Below are positions 32,576 through 43,868 of a DNA stretch of 64,000 bases, piece after piece. The DNA lies in NCBI GenBank assembly GCA_900491605.1, contig UESW01003882.1, positions 1,324,579 through 1,388,578 of the forward strand. Direction: 5' to 3'. This DNA comes from Calamus simplicifolius. Lineage: Eukaryota > Streptophyta > Magnoliopsida > Arecales > Arecaceae. Under the pieces are notes generated by a model, which worked only from the letters and a program-made list of their open reading frames with translations, ran no database searches and was not told where the DNA came from. Each line of letters opens with the position of its first letter. Position 1 is the first letter of the stretch. The translations under genes and the position numbers were made by a program.

Positions 32576-32870
32576 GTAAGGCTTTGTTTGGATGTTTGGA
32601 AGGGAAGGAAGGGGAGAATAAAAAGAAGAAAATGGATGGAAAGAAGAGGAATGGAAATGAAGGGTTCTTCTTCTTCTCTTGTTTGGAAAGGATGGAAGGA
32701 AAAAAAAAAGGTAATATCAATTATCTTATTTGGATAAAGAGGAAAAAAAAGAATGAAAAATGTTATGTAACAATTATATTCCTTAAGAACAGGGAATGAA
32801 CCTGGAATAAAAAAAATGAAGAATAGAAAATGAAGGAATATTGTTTCTAATTTTTTTTACTTTTGATTTT
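32576..32870 (+). repeat. MITE-like end (CTTTGTTTGGAT), single terminus
   Basis: AAGGCTTTGTTTGGATGTTT begins a purine-rich stretch (GGAAGGGAAGGAAGG, GAAAAGGATGGAAGG) similar in start and composition to the MITE at 37644-38089. I did not find a matching right terminus, so it may be truncated. Confidence 0.4.
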
Positions 32871-35800
32871 ATGCCATGCATTTTAGTTATCAAATATTAT
32901 TCTATTTAGATTTTAGTTTCTTAGATATGCTTTACAAAAATTAAGATGTATTTTCCTTCAATGATCTGCTATTGGGAAAGCTGATATGCTGATGCCTTTC
33001 TTCGATTCTAGTAACTTCTTAGAGGTGACTTTTGGAAGAAAAGACCTAGCACATCAGAGCTAGACATCCTACAAGATTACTAAGAGGAATTCAAGTAGTA
33101 AGTTAAACGGTTAATCTTGGGAGACTTATTTCTAAGAAAATCAGAGATGGAGATGGCGATCAGAGTGCAGACAAAATAGACATGAATCAAGAATTGCATA
33201 GATATACCATGGATGCAAATACTGAAGTAGAAGCTAATGGCATGGATTTAGATGCAGGATAAACAGAAGCCTTAAAGTAAGCACTACAAGAATACCATTG
33301 TTTTTTAGGTTTAGCTATGGTACTAACTATTTTTTAGAAGCTAGCCTTCAATTGTATCATTTAAAGTCCTATTCAAAGCTTTTAGCCTCTTATACTACCT
33401 CCTTATATGCCCTTTCAGCTTTGCTTATTTATGGCCAATACCCAGGTACAAGCAAAACAATCATCCTTTGTCCATTTTGAGCTCTTGATTTAAGTGGAAA
33501 TTTATTTTTAAACTTCAATGTTTAGAGAAAGATAGGGAGAACTGTCTGTTTTAAAGTTTATTAGATTAATGGTTCACCCTTTCAAAATAGTATAAAATCC
33601 ATACCACCTACATACTTCCTCACAATAGTATCAAAATATATTTTTATCTATTGAATAATAATTTTAATGGATAAAATTATAATTTTTCATTCAAGTAATG
33701 CTTTGATCCATTTACTTATTTGCTTGATTACTACTCAATCCATTGATCTAATGTAGCGTATGAAAATAATGTAGTACATAGGTATAGGTAATATTAGTCG
33801 GAGCTCAACATGTTGCTTAATCAATCATCAACTTTGATGCTAGGATCAATACGCTATACAATGACATAATGAGCATATTTAGTATTTTTATTTTATTTTA
33901 ATCATTATTCTATAATATAAAATGATAAATTATTGATCATATAATAATTTTGTTAATATTAAATACCAATAGCCTAGGCAAATTTTGATAGATAATAGTC
34001 ATTATAACTATTATAGTGGTTAGTAGCAATTCATAAAGCGGTTATCATAATAAGATTACAGTACTATCAGTATCTTAGGCTATAAACCAATAGAGAAATA
34101 ATATGTAAAAAAAGATGGATAATTAGAACCGTAATGAAAGATGACAATGGATAACTAGTAACAAATCATAATGAATTGTAAATATCGAAGGTGTAGATAA
34201 CATAAAGGATTGTAGGTGCAAAAGGTATAGCTTTATGAAATGAAAGATAGAATTTATATGGCTAGAGAAATATAGCTCCTCCTATCTAGAGAATTTATTT
34301 ATTTATTTATTTTTCCTTAGTTGTGTGAGAGCTTAACAATTGGTTCGATAATTAATTATAATTTTTTATCTAATTATTGCACATTTACCCTTTTTTTTGG
34401 TTTAAACATGGATATAGTTAAGCCAAGTTTTAGACACGCATCTTGCTTTTTGAACATAGTTTTTTTTTATATTTCACACAAAATATGCTTAAGTATATGT
34501 GGTATTAGGATTAAGTATTGAATAGCTATTGAATTAGGTGATAAAATAAATATTCTGGGACTAAACGCAAAGGGATGGATGGTAGAAAAGGATCAATAAA
34601 TGAGTATCAATTATCCTTCCAAGTATTAGGGACATGTTAAGAGGTCGTAATTAGCTTTAAAATTCATATTAGTCATGCTTAATCGCAGTAATACTAAAAT
34701 CCACTTAAATCATGTTAGACTAAATGATATATTTTCTTATAATAATATCATAATATAGTATAAAAATAAAATAATATTACAATATAATGTTATATTCTTT
34801 AGTATACTAGGATTCTTATGACATAACAACAATAGCAGCAGCAATAATAATAATATATTATATTTATAATTATTTATATATATTTATTTTAAATATTAAT
34901 TAATAATTATATTATAATATATATTAGCAAGTATATCATCATTAATCTAATAATGTAATAATAATATAATATTATTAGATATCAATTCATCCATAGCCTC
35001 AATGAATGAATCCTGTAACTAAATTTATGGAATACTTGCACTGCTCATTATTTGGGAAGGAGTTTCGTGATTATTTTACGAGCTTAAATATCGTGCCACA
35101 TCTAAACACATCCACGCATCTCTTCCTCGAGTGGAAAGAAAATAATAATATTTTATACGTTTTGTTTTCTTTCTTTCTTTCTTTCGATTTTAATCCACTT
35201 CGTCATATGATGAAATTTGTACGTATTGAAAAATAATTAAAGTTTTTTTTTTTTGTTTTGGTTGGGAAAAATCCTTTTCATGTAAGCTGTAAAACCATCT
35301 GTATCTAAATATAGTTGGGCTGGGCAGAGTGGGGTAGCTCGGACTCGGGACCGAGAAGTTATCTAGAGTCGGCCTGTAACCATAAGTTCGATGTGTATTT
35401 TTTTTAAATCTTTTTGTTGACTCCTACGGGACAAAAAAATTTTTTAACAGTCGAGAGAAATAATTAAAAAATATAATTATTTATAATTTAAATATCGATT
35501 TTATCGTGACTAGAGGAGAGTAGAGTAGAGGATATTCATCAATAAATAATATAGTAAAGTGGAGAAAAAATTAGGGAGTGAGGAAGTGAGGAACGATGGC
35601 GAGAGACCAAGCCGGAACATATACAATTTTTACTCTATAGGCATCCTCTTGGTTCGTTCCATACCACTCTCTCTCTCTCTCTTTTCCCCTTCCAATTCCT
35701 TTTCTATCTAAAAAATAATTACAATTATCATTAATAGTTTATAATGGAACTTTAATTAACTCTATTTGAAACATGGGCATGCATAACAAAAAAATAAAAT

Positions 35801-37643
35801 AAAAATAAAATTCTTGAAAGCAATTCATCATGCATGGAAAGAAAATATTTATTTCTTTTGTTTGGGTTGAATTTGTAAAACTTTGCTTTTAATCATATTC
35901 GCCGGGTAAAGCCTATAATTATTATTATTATTATTAAATAGCATTAATATATAATAGAAGAGTTGTGTGGCTAGACATGATAAACCCTTTTTTTGGTTAA
36001 TTTCTTTTCTCTTCTCCCTTTAGATGTAGATAGAAAATATTGATAATTAAAAATTATATATATAATAAATATAGTTAAAATAAGAAAGTTAAGATAAATA
36101 TATTTTAATTGAAGAAAAAAATAAAGTTATTGTAAAAATAGAGATAAATGTAATGTAAATCTAATTTTTTTTAATGTAAACCTATAAATACATCAATGTA
36201 AATAAATGGTATGATATATATAGAAAAAATATAAATTAAAAATTATATTAAAAAATAATTAGTTGTAATTAAAATATAATTTTAAATTAAATATATAGTA
36301 ATTATATACCATAAATTAATGCAATAATTCTAATCCAAACCGGAGATGGAGAGACTATTATCCCATGTGGAGGGATAAATAATAAAAGAACGGACGCGTC
36401 AATGTAACAACGCTCGGACAACCAGCACAAGAGCAATTGAGCTCGCGGGAACCACCGTAATTGAATCAACATATATGAAGAGAAAAATATGAGAGATATT
36501 TGGGATGATCAAAAGAACATAGATCAAGATCATCGATTCGATTACGGATCTTGGGGGATAGATTCAACGGAGGAGGGGAGAGAGGAGGGATCATACCAAA
36601 GAAGTTGACGACTGAGATGCGATGATGATAAGTTCCTTGTTTCGCTTTGAGTAAGAAATGCCACGAACATGATTATTAGTAAGGCTGCCAAGGGTTGGCG
36701 CCTGATGATATCATCGGACACGTTGGTTTAACCAATGGGGTTATCTTAATTTTCTTAATTTTATGATGGGCTTGGTGAATAATTAGCCGTACTTGATTAA
36801 ATGTCCACCGCCTCATCTGATGCAATTACAATGTCCATTGCATGTCAGTGTAGTTTCAATCAAGGGTGGGTTCGTAAAATCGATCTAAATTGATATTTCA
36901 ATTTGACTAGGAACAATTCCTTTTATTTTTCAGTTTGAACTTAATTAAAAGTTTTTTGGAACTAAAATGGTTAATCTAATTTTGATTTAAATTCTTAAAC
37001 TAATATAAATCAAACCAAATTATGTGTGTATATATATATATATATGAGCTTTTATTTGTACTATAATAAAATTAAGATGATGCAGACTATTCTTTTCATT
37101 GTAAATAACTTAATTATCATTTTATCACTTTATGTGCCGCAAAAATCAATCTTACGATTATCTAAAATAAGAACTAGATAAATCAATTAACCAAATTGAA
37201 ACTAAATTAAATTTTTTGATTCCGTTCTGGTTTAGTTTTGATTTTAAGAAATTGACTCACACCAATTTTGTTTAAAAATATCTCTAACCCGAATGGGATC
37301 TTATTCTATGCACACCTTGCAGAAATTATAATTACAATATACCTCTTTCATTTGAAATTTTAAAAATAAACATAACAATTATATAAATAAAATAATAGCA
37401 CCAAGGTTCCTACGAAGTCAGTAGAACAACTGAACAAGTTTGCCCCACAATGTAATTAAATTTTATTCTGTCTCATTATTTCATTGTAAAATTTATTATT
37501 CATAGCTTCATTTTTTTTATTTTCAGTTAAAGTATTTCATTTGGTGTAGACCCTAAATATAAAGAAAATTAAATAGGATGCATCAAAAGTTCTCATGCTT
37601 CGAAATCTGATTGTTGGACTACTGCAAGAGAGAGAGACTCTAA
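32871..37643. other. AT-rich intergenic DNA, no gene recognised
   Basis: Mostly AT-rich, with (TAA)n/(AAT)n-like runs near 34850-34980, a (TTTC)n run near 35168-35185, CT repeats at about 35668-35684, a (TAT)n run near 35920, and (TA)n at about 37028-37046. Open frames are short and chance-like. A moderately GC segment at 35310-35400 is not identifiable. Confidence 0.6.
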
Positions 37644-38089
37644 TGCTCTGTTTGGATAGAGAGAAAGTAGGAGGAAAGAAAATGAAGGAAAAGAAAATGA
37701 AGAGAAGAGAAAAGTAAAGAAAAAATATTTTCTCTCCTTCTGTTTGGATGAATGGAAGGAAAATAAAAAGAAAAGAAAAGTTGATAATTTATAATGACAA
37801 TAATGCTCTCATTACAAATGATTAAAAAATGTATCAGTTTTTTTCATGGAATGGTCAATATCGGAATAAAAATAAATGAAAGAGCATCCTTGAGTTTTTC
37901 TCTCCGAAATCTCTTCAATTTCGTAGAGAAAATTTTTAGATGAAGCCCATCACTTTTTTTTTTATTTTTCCTCTAGTTTCCTTTCCTTCCTGCTTTTCTC
38001 TCCATCCAAACAAGATAATTTTTATTTTTTCTCTTATTTTTTTCTCTAATTTTTTTCCTCTCTACTTTTCTCTCCATCCAAACACAGGC
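37644..38089. mobile_element. Tourist-like MITE (TAA target duplication) with nested inverted termini
   Basis: Outer termini TGCTCTGTTTGGATAGAGAG and, inverted, GCCTGTGTTTGGATGGAGAG enclose 446 bp. TAA flanks both sides (37641-37643 and 38090-38092), the usual PIF/Harbinger target duplication. A second inverted pair (CTGTTTGGATGAATGGAAGG near 37740, and CTCTCCATCCAAACAAG near 38000) lies inside. There is no coding capacity, as expected for a non-autonomous element. Confidence 0.7.
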
Positions 38090-39584
38090 TAAGTCCTTTT
38101 CAAACAATTTAGCTTCTGGGGCTTTTGGGCTCACGTGCAATCTGGCTGTTGTGGTAGGCTAGGGTGTTCGTGGGTCTGGGTTGCAAGTATCTCTTCTGCT
38201 TCTGTTGTTTTGACTCCTATACTTCATGATACTTGCACTTGATATCGCATGTTTATATAATGTCATAGCCTATTCAAAAAGGATCAACTTCTTGCCAGAT
38301 ATCATGCATCAAATCGAAGTTACCAAGCTCAAACTAAGAGCCTGCTGATTAGAATCAAAACAATAGGTAGAATGTTTTCAAACAATTTATCCTTTTAAAG
38401 TTCTGAATAAAGAGGTGCAAGGGAAATAGGGAAAAAAATATTTCAGAATGATCTCTACACAACAACCTAATACATGCATAAGGAAAAAGAAATAGAGAGA
38501 GACTGAAAACTATATGTAAAAAAATAATAAAAAAAAAGATTTAATATCTTCATATCTTACCGAATCTATAACTTTAAGCTGAGCAAAATGAAGAAAGAGG
38601 ATTCATATAGCCAACTTCAATTAGTTTGAGATTAAAATTTTTCTATTGTTATTGTTATCTTTATGCTACAACCAAATTATCAAGATAATATGAAACATAT
38701 AATGCATTTAGAGTCATCTTACATGCACTTAATTTAAGTAGATGAAGCTGCAAATAGTAGGCAACGTAACGGAGCCGGCAGTGTTCACGCTATCTTTGAC
38801 TGTGTGATAAATTTTTGAGCATGTGGCACGCAAAATGATGAATAATTGATGACTATGGTTACCGAGTTCATAAAACATAGCAACAAAACATTGTAGACAG
38901 TGCATAAATACTACAACAAAAGCAATACATGGAGTTCTAATTCATAGAATATGATCAAGACTAATTTAGCATAATAGGGGCCAGCTCTGCGAAGAGTCAC
39001 TTTTAGCGAAGTTTAGACGTGCAACAATTAGCATCAAAAATTGTGGTCCATTTGGAACACTTGTTGTCAGTCACAATTTGCTTTGGATACGTCTACAATA
39101 TAAAGAATGATCAAGATGGTGCATTACTTGCTACCAAAAGAAATGTAGGTCATTGCAAAATGTCTACTAGTAGAGGGATAATATTTTAATGTGCACAACT
39201 TTTGATGAACATTCAGCCTGGGGTTCATACGAACAGGAGAAAGAAGGCACAAAACACCAATAAAGCAACACATATAAAGAATGCAGAGGTTTATGTGAGC
39301 TCACCACCTCTCAGATGCCTCAATTTTCAGGCCAAAAAAGGGTCAGGAATTTGGAAGAGGGGCTCTGGCCTCAAACCCATAGTTGTAGGGTCTCGTGTTA
39401 ACCATCCACAGCCTCGGTATGCAACGACTGAACACGAGACGTCTCAACAAACTGAATGCAAGTAAAATCACATTAGTAGGTTGTAACTTTCCCTATATAC
39501 ATTCATCAAAAATTAGATACATGGAATTGGATGTTCAATTAAATAAGTCTGCATTTAGATATTACATTTGATATTACATATATT
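38090..39584. other. Intergenic, no gene recognised
   Basis: Ordinary AT-rich sequence. The frame at 39202-39465 is short, lacks recognisable motifs and has no support. Confidence 0.55.
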
Positions 39585-40495
39585 TGAATTATGAGTCTTT
39601 GAACCCGTGGATTCTAGGTAACATCGAATGTGGATTCGATGGTCAATCTTAAAGACTTGGTTGACCGGAACCTCTAATAATGGTCGGTAATTTAGAATTG
39701 TTTCACATGCATACTATTTTATTTTTTTGATTGTCTTTTAAAAATTTCATTCCTTTCTAGTTATCTCATTCAATAAACCTTCTCTTATGTTAAAGAGAAT
39801 ACAAATATTTAAAATATAATATTAATTTTTTTTTGATTGTCTTGCTATATCATCAATTTTAATTAATTTTGTGCAATTTTTTGTTTATTGGTTGATTGAC
39901 CTTTTTCTAAAGGAGTTTTTGTTGCAAATTTGTTTTTCTTAAGAAATGCATATATTTAGTTTTACGAACGGTTGAATCTATCATTAGTTATTTCTTTTCC
40001 CTTCAATTTAATTCATTGCTTCTTTAGCTTTAGCTATGAGCAGTCTTTTTTTCCTCAAAATCTTTATTAAAATCTTTATTATTATTTCCATCTTTCTTAG
40101 ATTACTTCTTGTGTCTGCTTCCACCATTGCTGCAATGGAAGCAAATCCTGCTGCCAACAATAATGCATCAGAGAAGAAATCAAAGCTTTATGTGCCTACT
40201 GAGCCTACTGAAGGAGGAGTTAATGAGGATAAGATGATTGTTAATGAGAAGGATCTAAGCCATACAAATAGGAGAGAATCTGTTGTTGAGAGATCTAAAG
40301 ACTTGTCACGGTGAAGAAAGCTTCCTCCACCATTTCACCACGGCATAAAAAGCTATTCTGAAGTAGCAAAAAGCAAAGTGGCAAACTGTTCTTAGCATTC
40401 TAACCAGATTTGTCTGCTTCTAGTAGCTCTTTTATGGCTAGGACAGACAGTTTGGAGATTGGCTGGTAGGATTGGAGACAATACTAACTCATCAT
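39585..40495 (+). repeat. Left arm of a long inverted duplication (SUN gene 5' region)
   Basis: Read on the plus strand from GAATTATGAGTCTTTGAACC to CTAACTCATCATTT, this matches the reverse complement of 59937-60838 throughout, including promoter-like upstream sequence and the N-terminal half of the SUN coding region. Small indels and substitutions separate the copies. The arm ends inside the coding region just after the transmembrane segment. Confidence 0.88.
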
Positions 40496-40616
40496 TTTTT
40501 GTTTTGGATTATGAGGGTCAGGTTTCTGAAATTGAGGCATCTTTAAAGAAAATATCTAACCGTTGCAAGTTCAGATAGCAGGCGTAGATCGAAAAATTGT
40601 AAATGAGCTTGGGATC

Positions 40617-40970
40617 ATGGCAAGGGAACTTAGCAAGCAAATTGAAGAGAAAGTTGTAATGTTGGAGAAGGAGTTGAGAAGTTGGAAGTTAAGACTGGTG
40701 GATCCCAAGAATTTAGAAAGCAAATTGAAGAGAAAGTAGGAATGTTGGAGAAGGAGTTGAAGAAGTTGGAAGTTAAGACTGATGGATCCCAAGCAAGGGA
40801 ACTTAGCAAGCAAATTGAAGAGAAAGTAGTAATGTTGGAGAAGGAGTTGAAGAAGTTAGAAGTTAAGACTGATGGATCCCAAGCAAGGGAACTTAGAAAG
40901 CAAATTGAAGAGAAAGTAGCAATGTTGGAGAAGGAGTTGAAGAAGTTGGAAGTTAAGATTGATGGTTTAG
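40617..40970 (+). repeat. Four 90-bp (30-residue) tandem repeats in the SUN coiled coil
   Basis: Each unit reads about ARELSKQIEEKVVMLEKELK followed by KLEVKTDGSQ. The copies differ at a few bases; the first has a one-base deletion, and the last leads into DGLDKSLTEFKDM. The length (90 bp) preserves frame and heptad spacing poorly (30 is not a multiple of 7), so phase shifts between copies are expected. Confidence 0.88.
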
Positions 40971-41410
40971 ACAAGTCTTTGACTGAATTCAAGGACATGG
41001 GTCTGCTTTCAAAGGAAGAATTTGAAATATTTCGGGATGAGCTTGCTAGAAAACTAGATGTAGTGATAGTGATGTTCATTTGGACCAAATTATGTCTTTT
41101 GCTAGGGATCTTGTTAAGAAAGAGATTGAAAGGCATGCAGCCGATGGACTTGGAAGGGTTGATTATGCTTTAGCTTCTGGTGGGGCCAGGGTGGTTAGTC
41201 ATTCAAGCCTTATGGTTTTCAAGGAGTGAACAGTTGGCTTCGTGCTTTTATAATTGGAAATGGAGTTCACCCTAGTGCTCACAAAATGCTGGAGCCAAGT
41301 TATGGGGAGCCTGGCCAATGTTTTCCCTTGCAAGGAAGCAGTGGGTTTGTTGAGATTAGGCTCAGAACAGGATTATACCTAAGGCTGTCACACTGGAGCA
41401 TGTATCTAAG

Positions 41411-41567
41411 GTAAGTTTTTGCTCCAATTGTTCTTTTCATTTTTCCTTTATAGCTATATTTTAGGCATTTGGAACTTAGCTCTTGTTTCTTTTAACTGTT
41501 TCTTTCCTATTAATTCATATAATACCTAATTGCCACTTATGCCTCTTTTTATGTGGTATGTGCACAG
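41411..41567 (+). other. Intron of the SUN gene copy
   Basis: Donor AAG|GTAAGT and acceptor TGCACAG|AGC are both canonical, and splicing joins HVSK to SVAYDRS in phase 0. An intact intron in a broken gene argues for segmental duplication, or an assembly problem, rather than retroposition. Confidence 0.85.
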
Positions 41568-41873
41568 AGCGTGGCTTATGATAGGAGCAGTGCCCCCAAG
41601 GATTGTCAGGTCTCTGCTTGGTTTGAATCAGACGATGATGATGACCCATTCAGCCAAGCCAAGGTGTACCGCTTGAGTGAGTTCTCTTATGACCTGGAGA
41701 AGAGCAATGCGCAGACCTTCAACGTCGAGACAGCTAATGAGTTGGGTGTGGTGGTCAACAAGGTGCGACTAGACTTCACCTCCAACCATGGGAGTTCAGA
41801 TTATACATGCATCTATCGCTTTAGGGTGCACGGCTATGAGCCAAGATCCCTAGCAGCTATATCTTCTAATTAA

Positions 41874-43868
41874 TGGCTTTATAGGGAGCTGCAGTGCTCG
41901 TTGTGCACTAACCACCCATGCATCCTCAATTCCTGGTTGCATTTTTTGCACAAGTAGTCTCCTCCCTACTGCTTCGTCAATGGGGGGGACTGTAGATACT
42001 TTCAATTATTTTTTGTTCTCTTTTTTTTCTTTTTTTATTAGCATGAAAGTTAAGGTATTGAATGGTAATCTTTTATGTGAAGACTTTCAGTAACTCTTTT
42101 TTATATATATTTAAAACCAGCTTTGACTCATTTGTAACTCTTAAATTCATAATTAATCGTAGACCGCCACTATGTCCTTAAAAACTTGAGGAACACTTTA
42201 TGTGAAGCCAATTTGTACCAGCTTTCCATCAAGAGCAAGAAAAAAAAAAAAAAAAGATTCTGTTGCAAATGGGAAAGAGATTCAGGTCCCCTCAAGGTCA
42301 ATCACTTGCAAAATAGTCTCAGAAAAGACAATCGTCGAGATGATTAAATAAATAATTACAATAATTTAAGTCGGTATAATAATTGAGATAATTAAATGAA
42401 TAATTTCTAATATCTTGTGGAGTAACCAATATACCTAATAGCTTGAAGACCTGATCTCGTAGTTGTAAGAGTCTTAGAAGAGATGATCTCGTTCATGTTG
42501 TTGTTATTGTTATATACTTCTCTAAGCCAGACAACTAATGAACAGTTGTTTCCTATATTAGATCACAATATACTGAATGCATCATGCTCCGCGAGGCACT
42601 TATTTTCTATCTACCGATTTTCTTCCATTGTAATGAAGCAAATGTGATGATATAAAACCCTCAGCCCTGATTGCTGGTCCATTGCAACTTTTAGTTTTAT
42701 AATTTTTATTATTGTTACTGCCTTTGATTCTTCAGCCGCCCGCACCAAAGATTTGTCACCATGATCTTCGTGTATACTCCTTCATACTCATCATGGACTC
42801 ATAGTCGTTGTACACGGACAGAATAAATATCAGAGTTCGCCCACTAGCTTTATAAATTCCAAGAATAAAGGTTTTTAAGTTTTTTTTTCCTTGATTTATA
42901 TATGTATGAAAGGTTTAATTCCAGAAATATGATTGTTAGGTATCAGAAATTGTACAGAATAAATATCAGAGTTCTCCCACTAGCTTTATAAATTCCAAGA
43001 ATAAAGGTTTTTTTTTCCCTTGATTTATATCTGTATGAAAGGTTTAACTCCAGAAACATGATTGTTAGGTATCAGTGTTCCCAAGCTATTAAAACAACCA
43101 AGCACCTGAGGCAGCTCCAAGACAACAATGAGTGCAATAATTTTTCGTTCAGTCCAATAAAAGCGCGATCAGAGACTGTTATTTCAAAATAAAACCTTTA
43201 GGTAACACACTAATTAAAAGAGCAAATAAGTACTATTAATCAATAAAGAAAAATTTGTGTTTGACTCATTTCCTAGCTATGGTGATTTCTTCTGTTTAGC
43301 AGCCATTGGAACGGACTGAATACCCAATTTGCTTTCATGATGAGTTCTCACGCTAAAATGGGATTCAATCCAAGTTTAAGAAGTAATTCATATAGGTGCA
43401 GATGTCAAAGATGTATCATTGAATCACAAAAGTTCAGGAGATATGATAAAGTCCACTAATTTCATTGAAGCAGGAACTGGAAATAGGTTTCTATCAGGTG
43501 GGAAGGAGTGTAGTTTGGCAACGACTTAGTAAAATCGCTGACATAAGACTGACTAGGTTGCCGCAGTTCCAGAAGGATTAAATTTACAGCCCATATACCA
43601 AGAACTGAAAGACAAGACCAAATACAGTGATCGAGCACTCAACTCTTCTACTAATTAAACGGTAGACAGCTTTGTTTTGTTGGACATACATATTAGGAGC
43701 ACATAAAATAAAATTAACCAGATGCTTCCAAGGAAATTGTGCCGTTTTCTTTAGTCACTTTTATGCATGACAATACAAAACTTAGAGGTTAACACCATGG
43801 GTTCTGTTATTTTCCATAGCATCAAACCCCATGCTTCAAAAAAGAAGAAATTAAGGTGATAAATAATA
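41874..43868. other. Intergenic region between convergent SUN copy and helicase, no gene
   Basis: Contains the 3' flank of the SUN copy (no clear poly-A signal chosen), a run of 16 A near 42240-42255, and the tandem duplication at 42819-43075. The 3' UTR of the helicase on the minus strand presumably starts just below 43869. Confidence 0.6.
42819..43075. repeat. 136-bp tandem duplication
   Basis: Copy 1 (42819-42954) and copy 2 (42955-43075) both begin CAGAATAAATATCAGAGTTC and continue CCACTAGCTTTATAAATTCC, with about 90-95% identity by eye. The T-run in the middle differs in length. Confidence 0.85.

Larger units (their letters stand above)
40135..41873 (+). pseudogene. SUN-domain protein (inner nuclear membrane, SUN1/2-like), broken
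   Basis: SUN proteins anchor in the inner nuclear membrane and bind KASH partners across the perinuclear space, linking nucleus and cytoskeleton. Seen in order: N-terminus MEANPAANNNASEKKSK from ATG 40135; a transmembrane segment (ICLLLVALLWLGQTVWRLAG, about 40410-40470); a Lys/Glu coiled coil with four 30-residue repeats (40617-40970); then the C-terminal SUN domain, including RVDYALASGGARVVSHS, VNSWLRAFIIGNGVHPS, and after a GT-AG intron (41411-41567) SVAYDRSSAPKDCQVSAWFE to FRVHGYEP. The stop is at 41871. Single-base frameshifts near 40310, 40413, 40675, 41055, 41200 and 41370 break the frame. The intron means it is not a retrocopy. The family start may be one codon group upstream (GTG at 40111 where ATG might be expected). 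Confidence 0.85.

Noticed and set aside
40571..41136. Minus-strand frames (up to 168 residues) opposite the SUN coiled coil
   Set aside because: Antisense shadows of the 90-bp repeats; Ser/Phe/Asn-rich with no family likeness.
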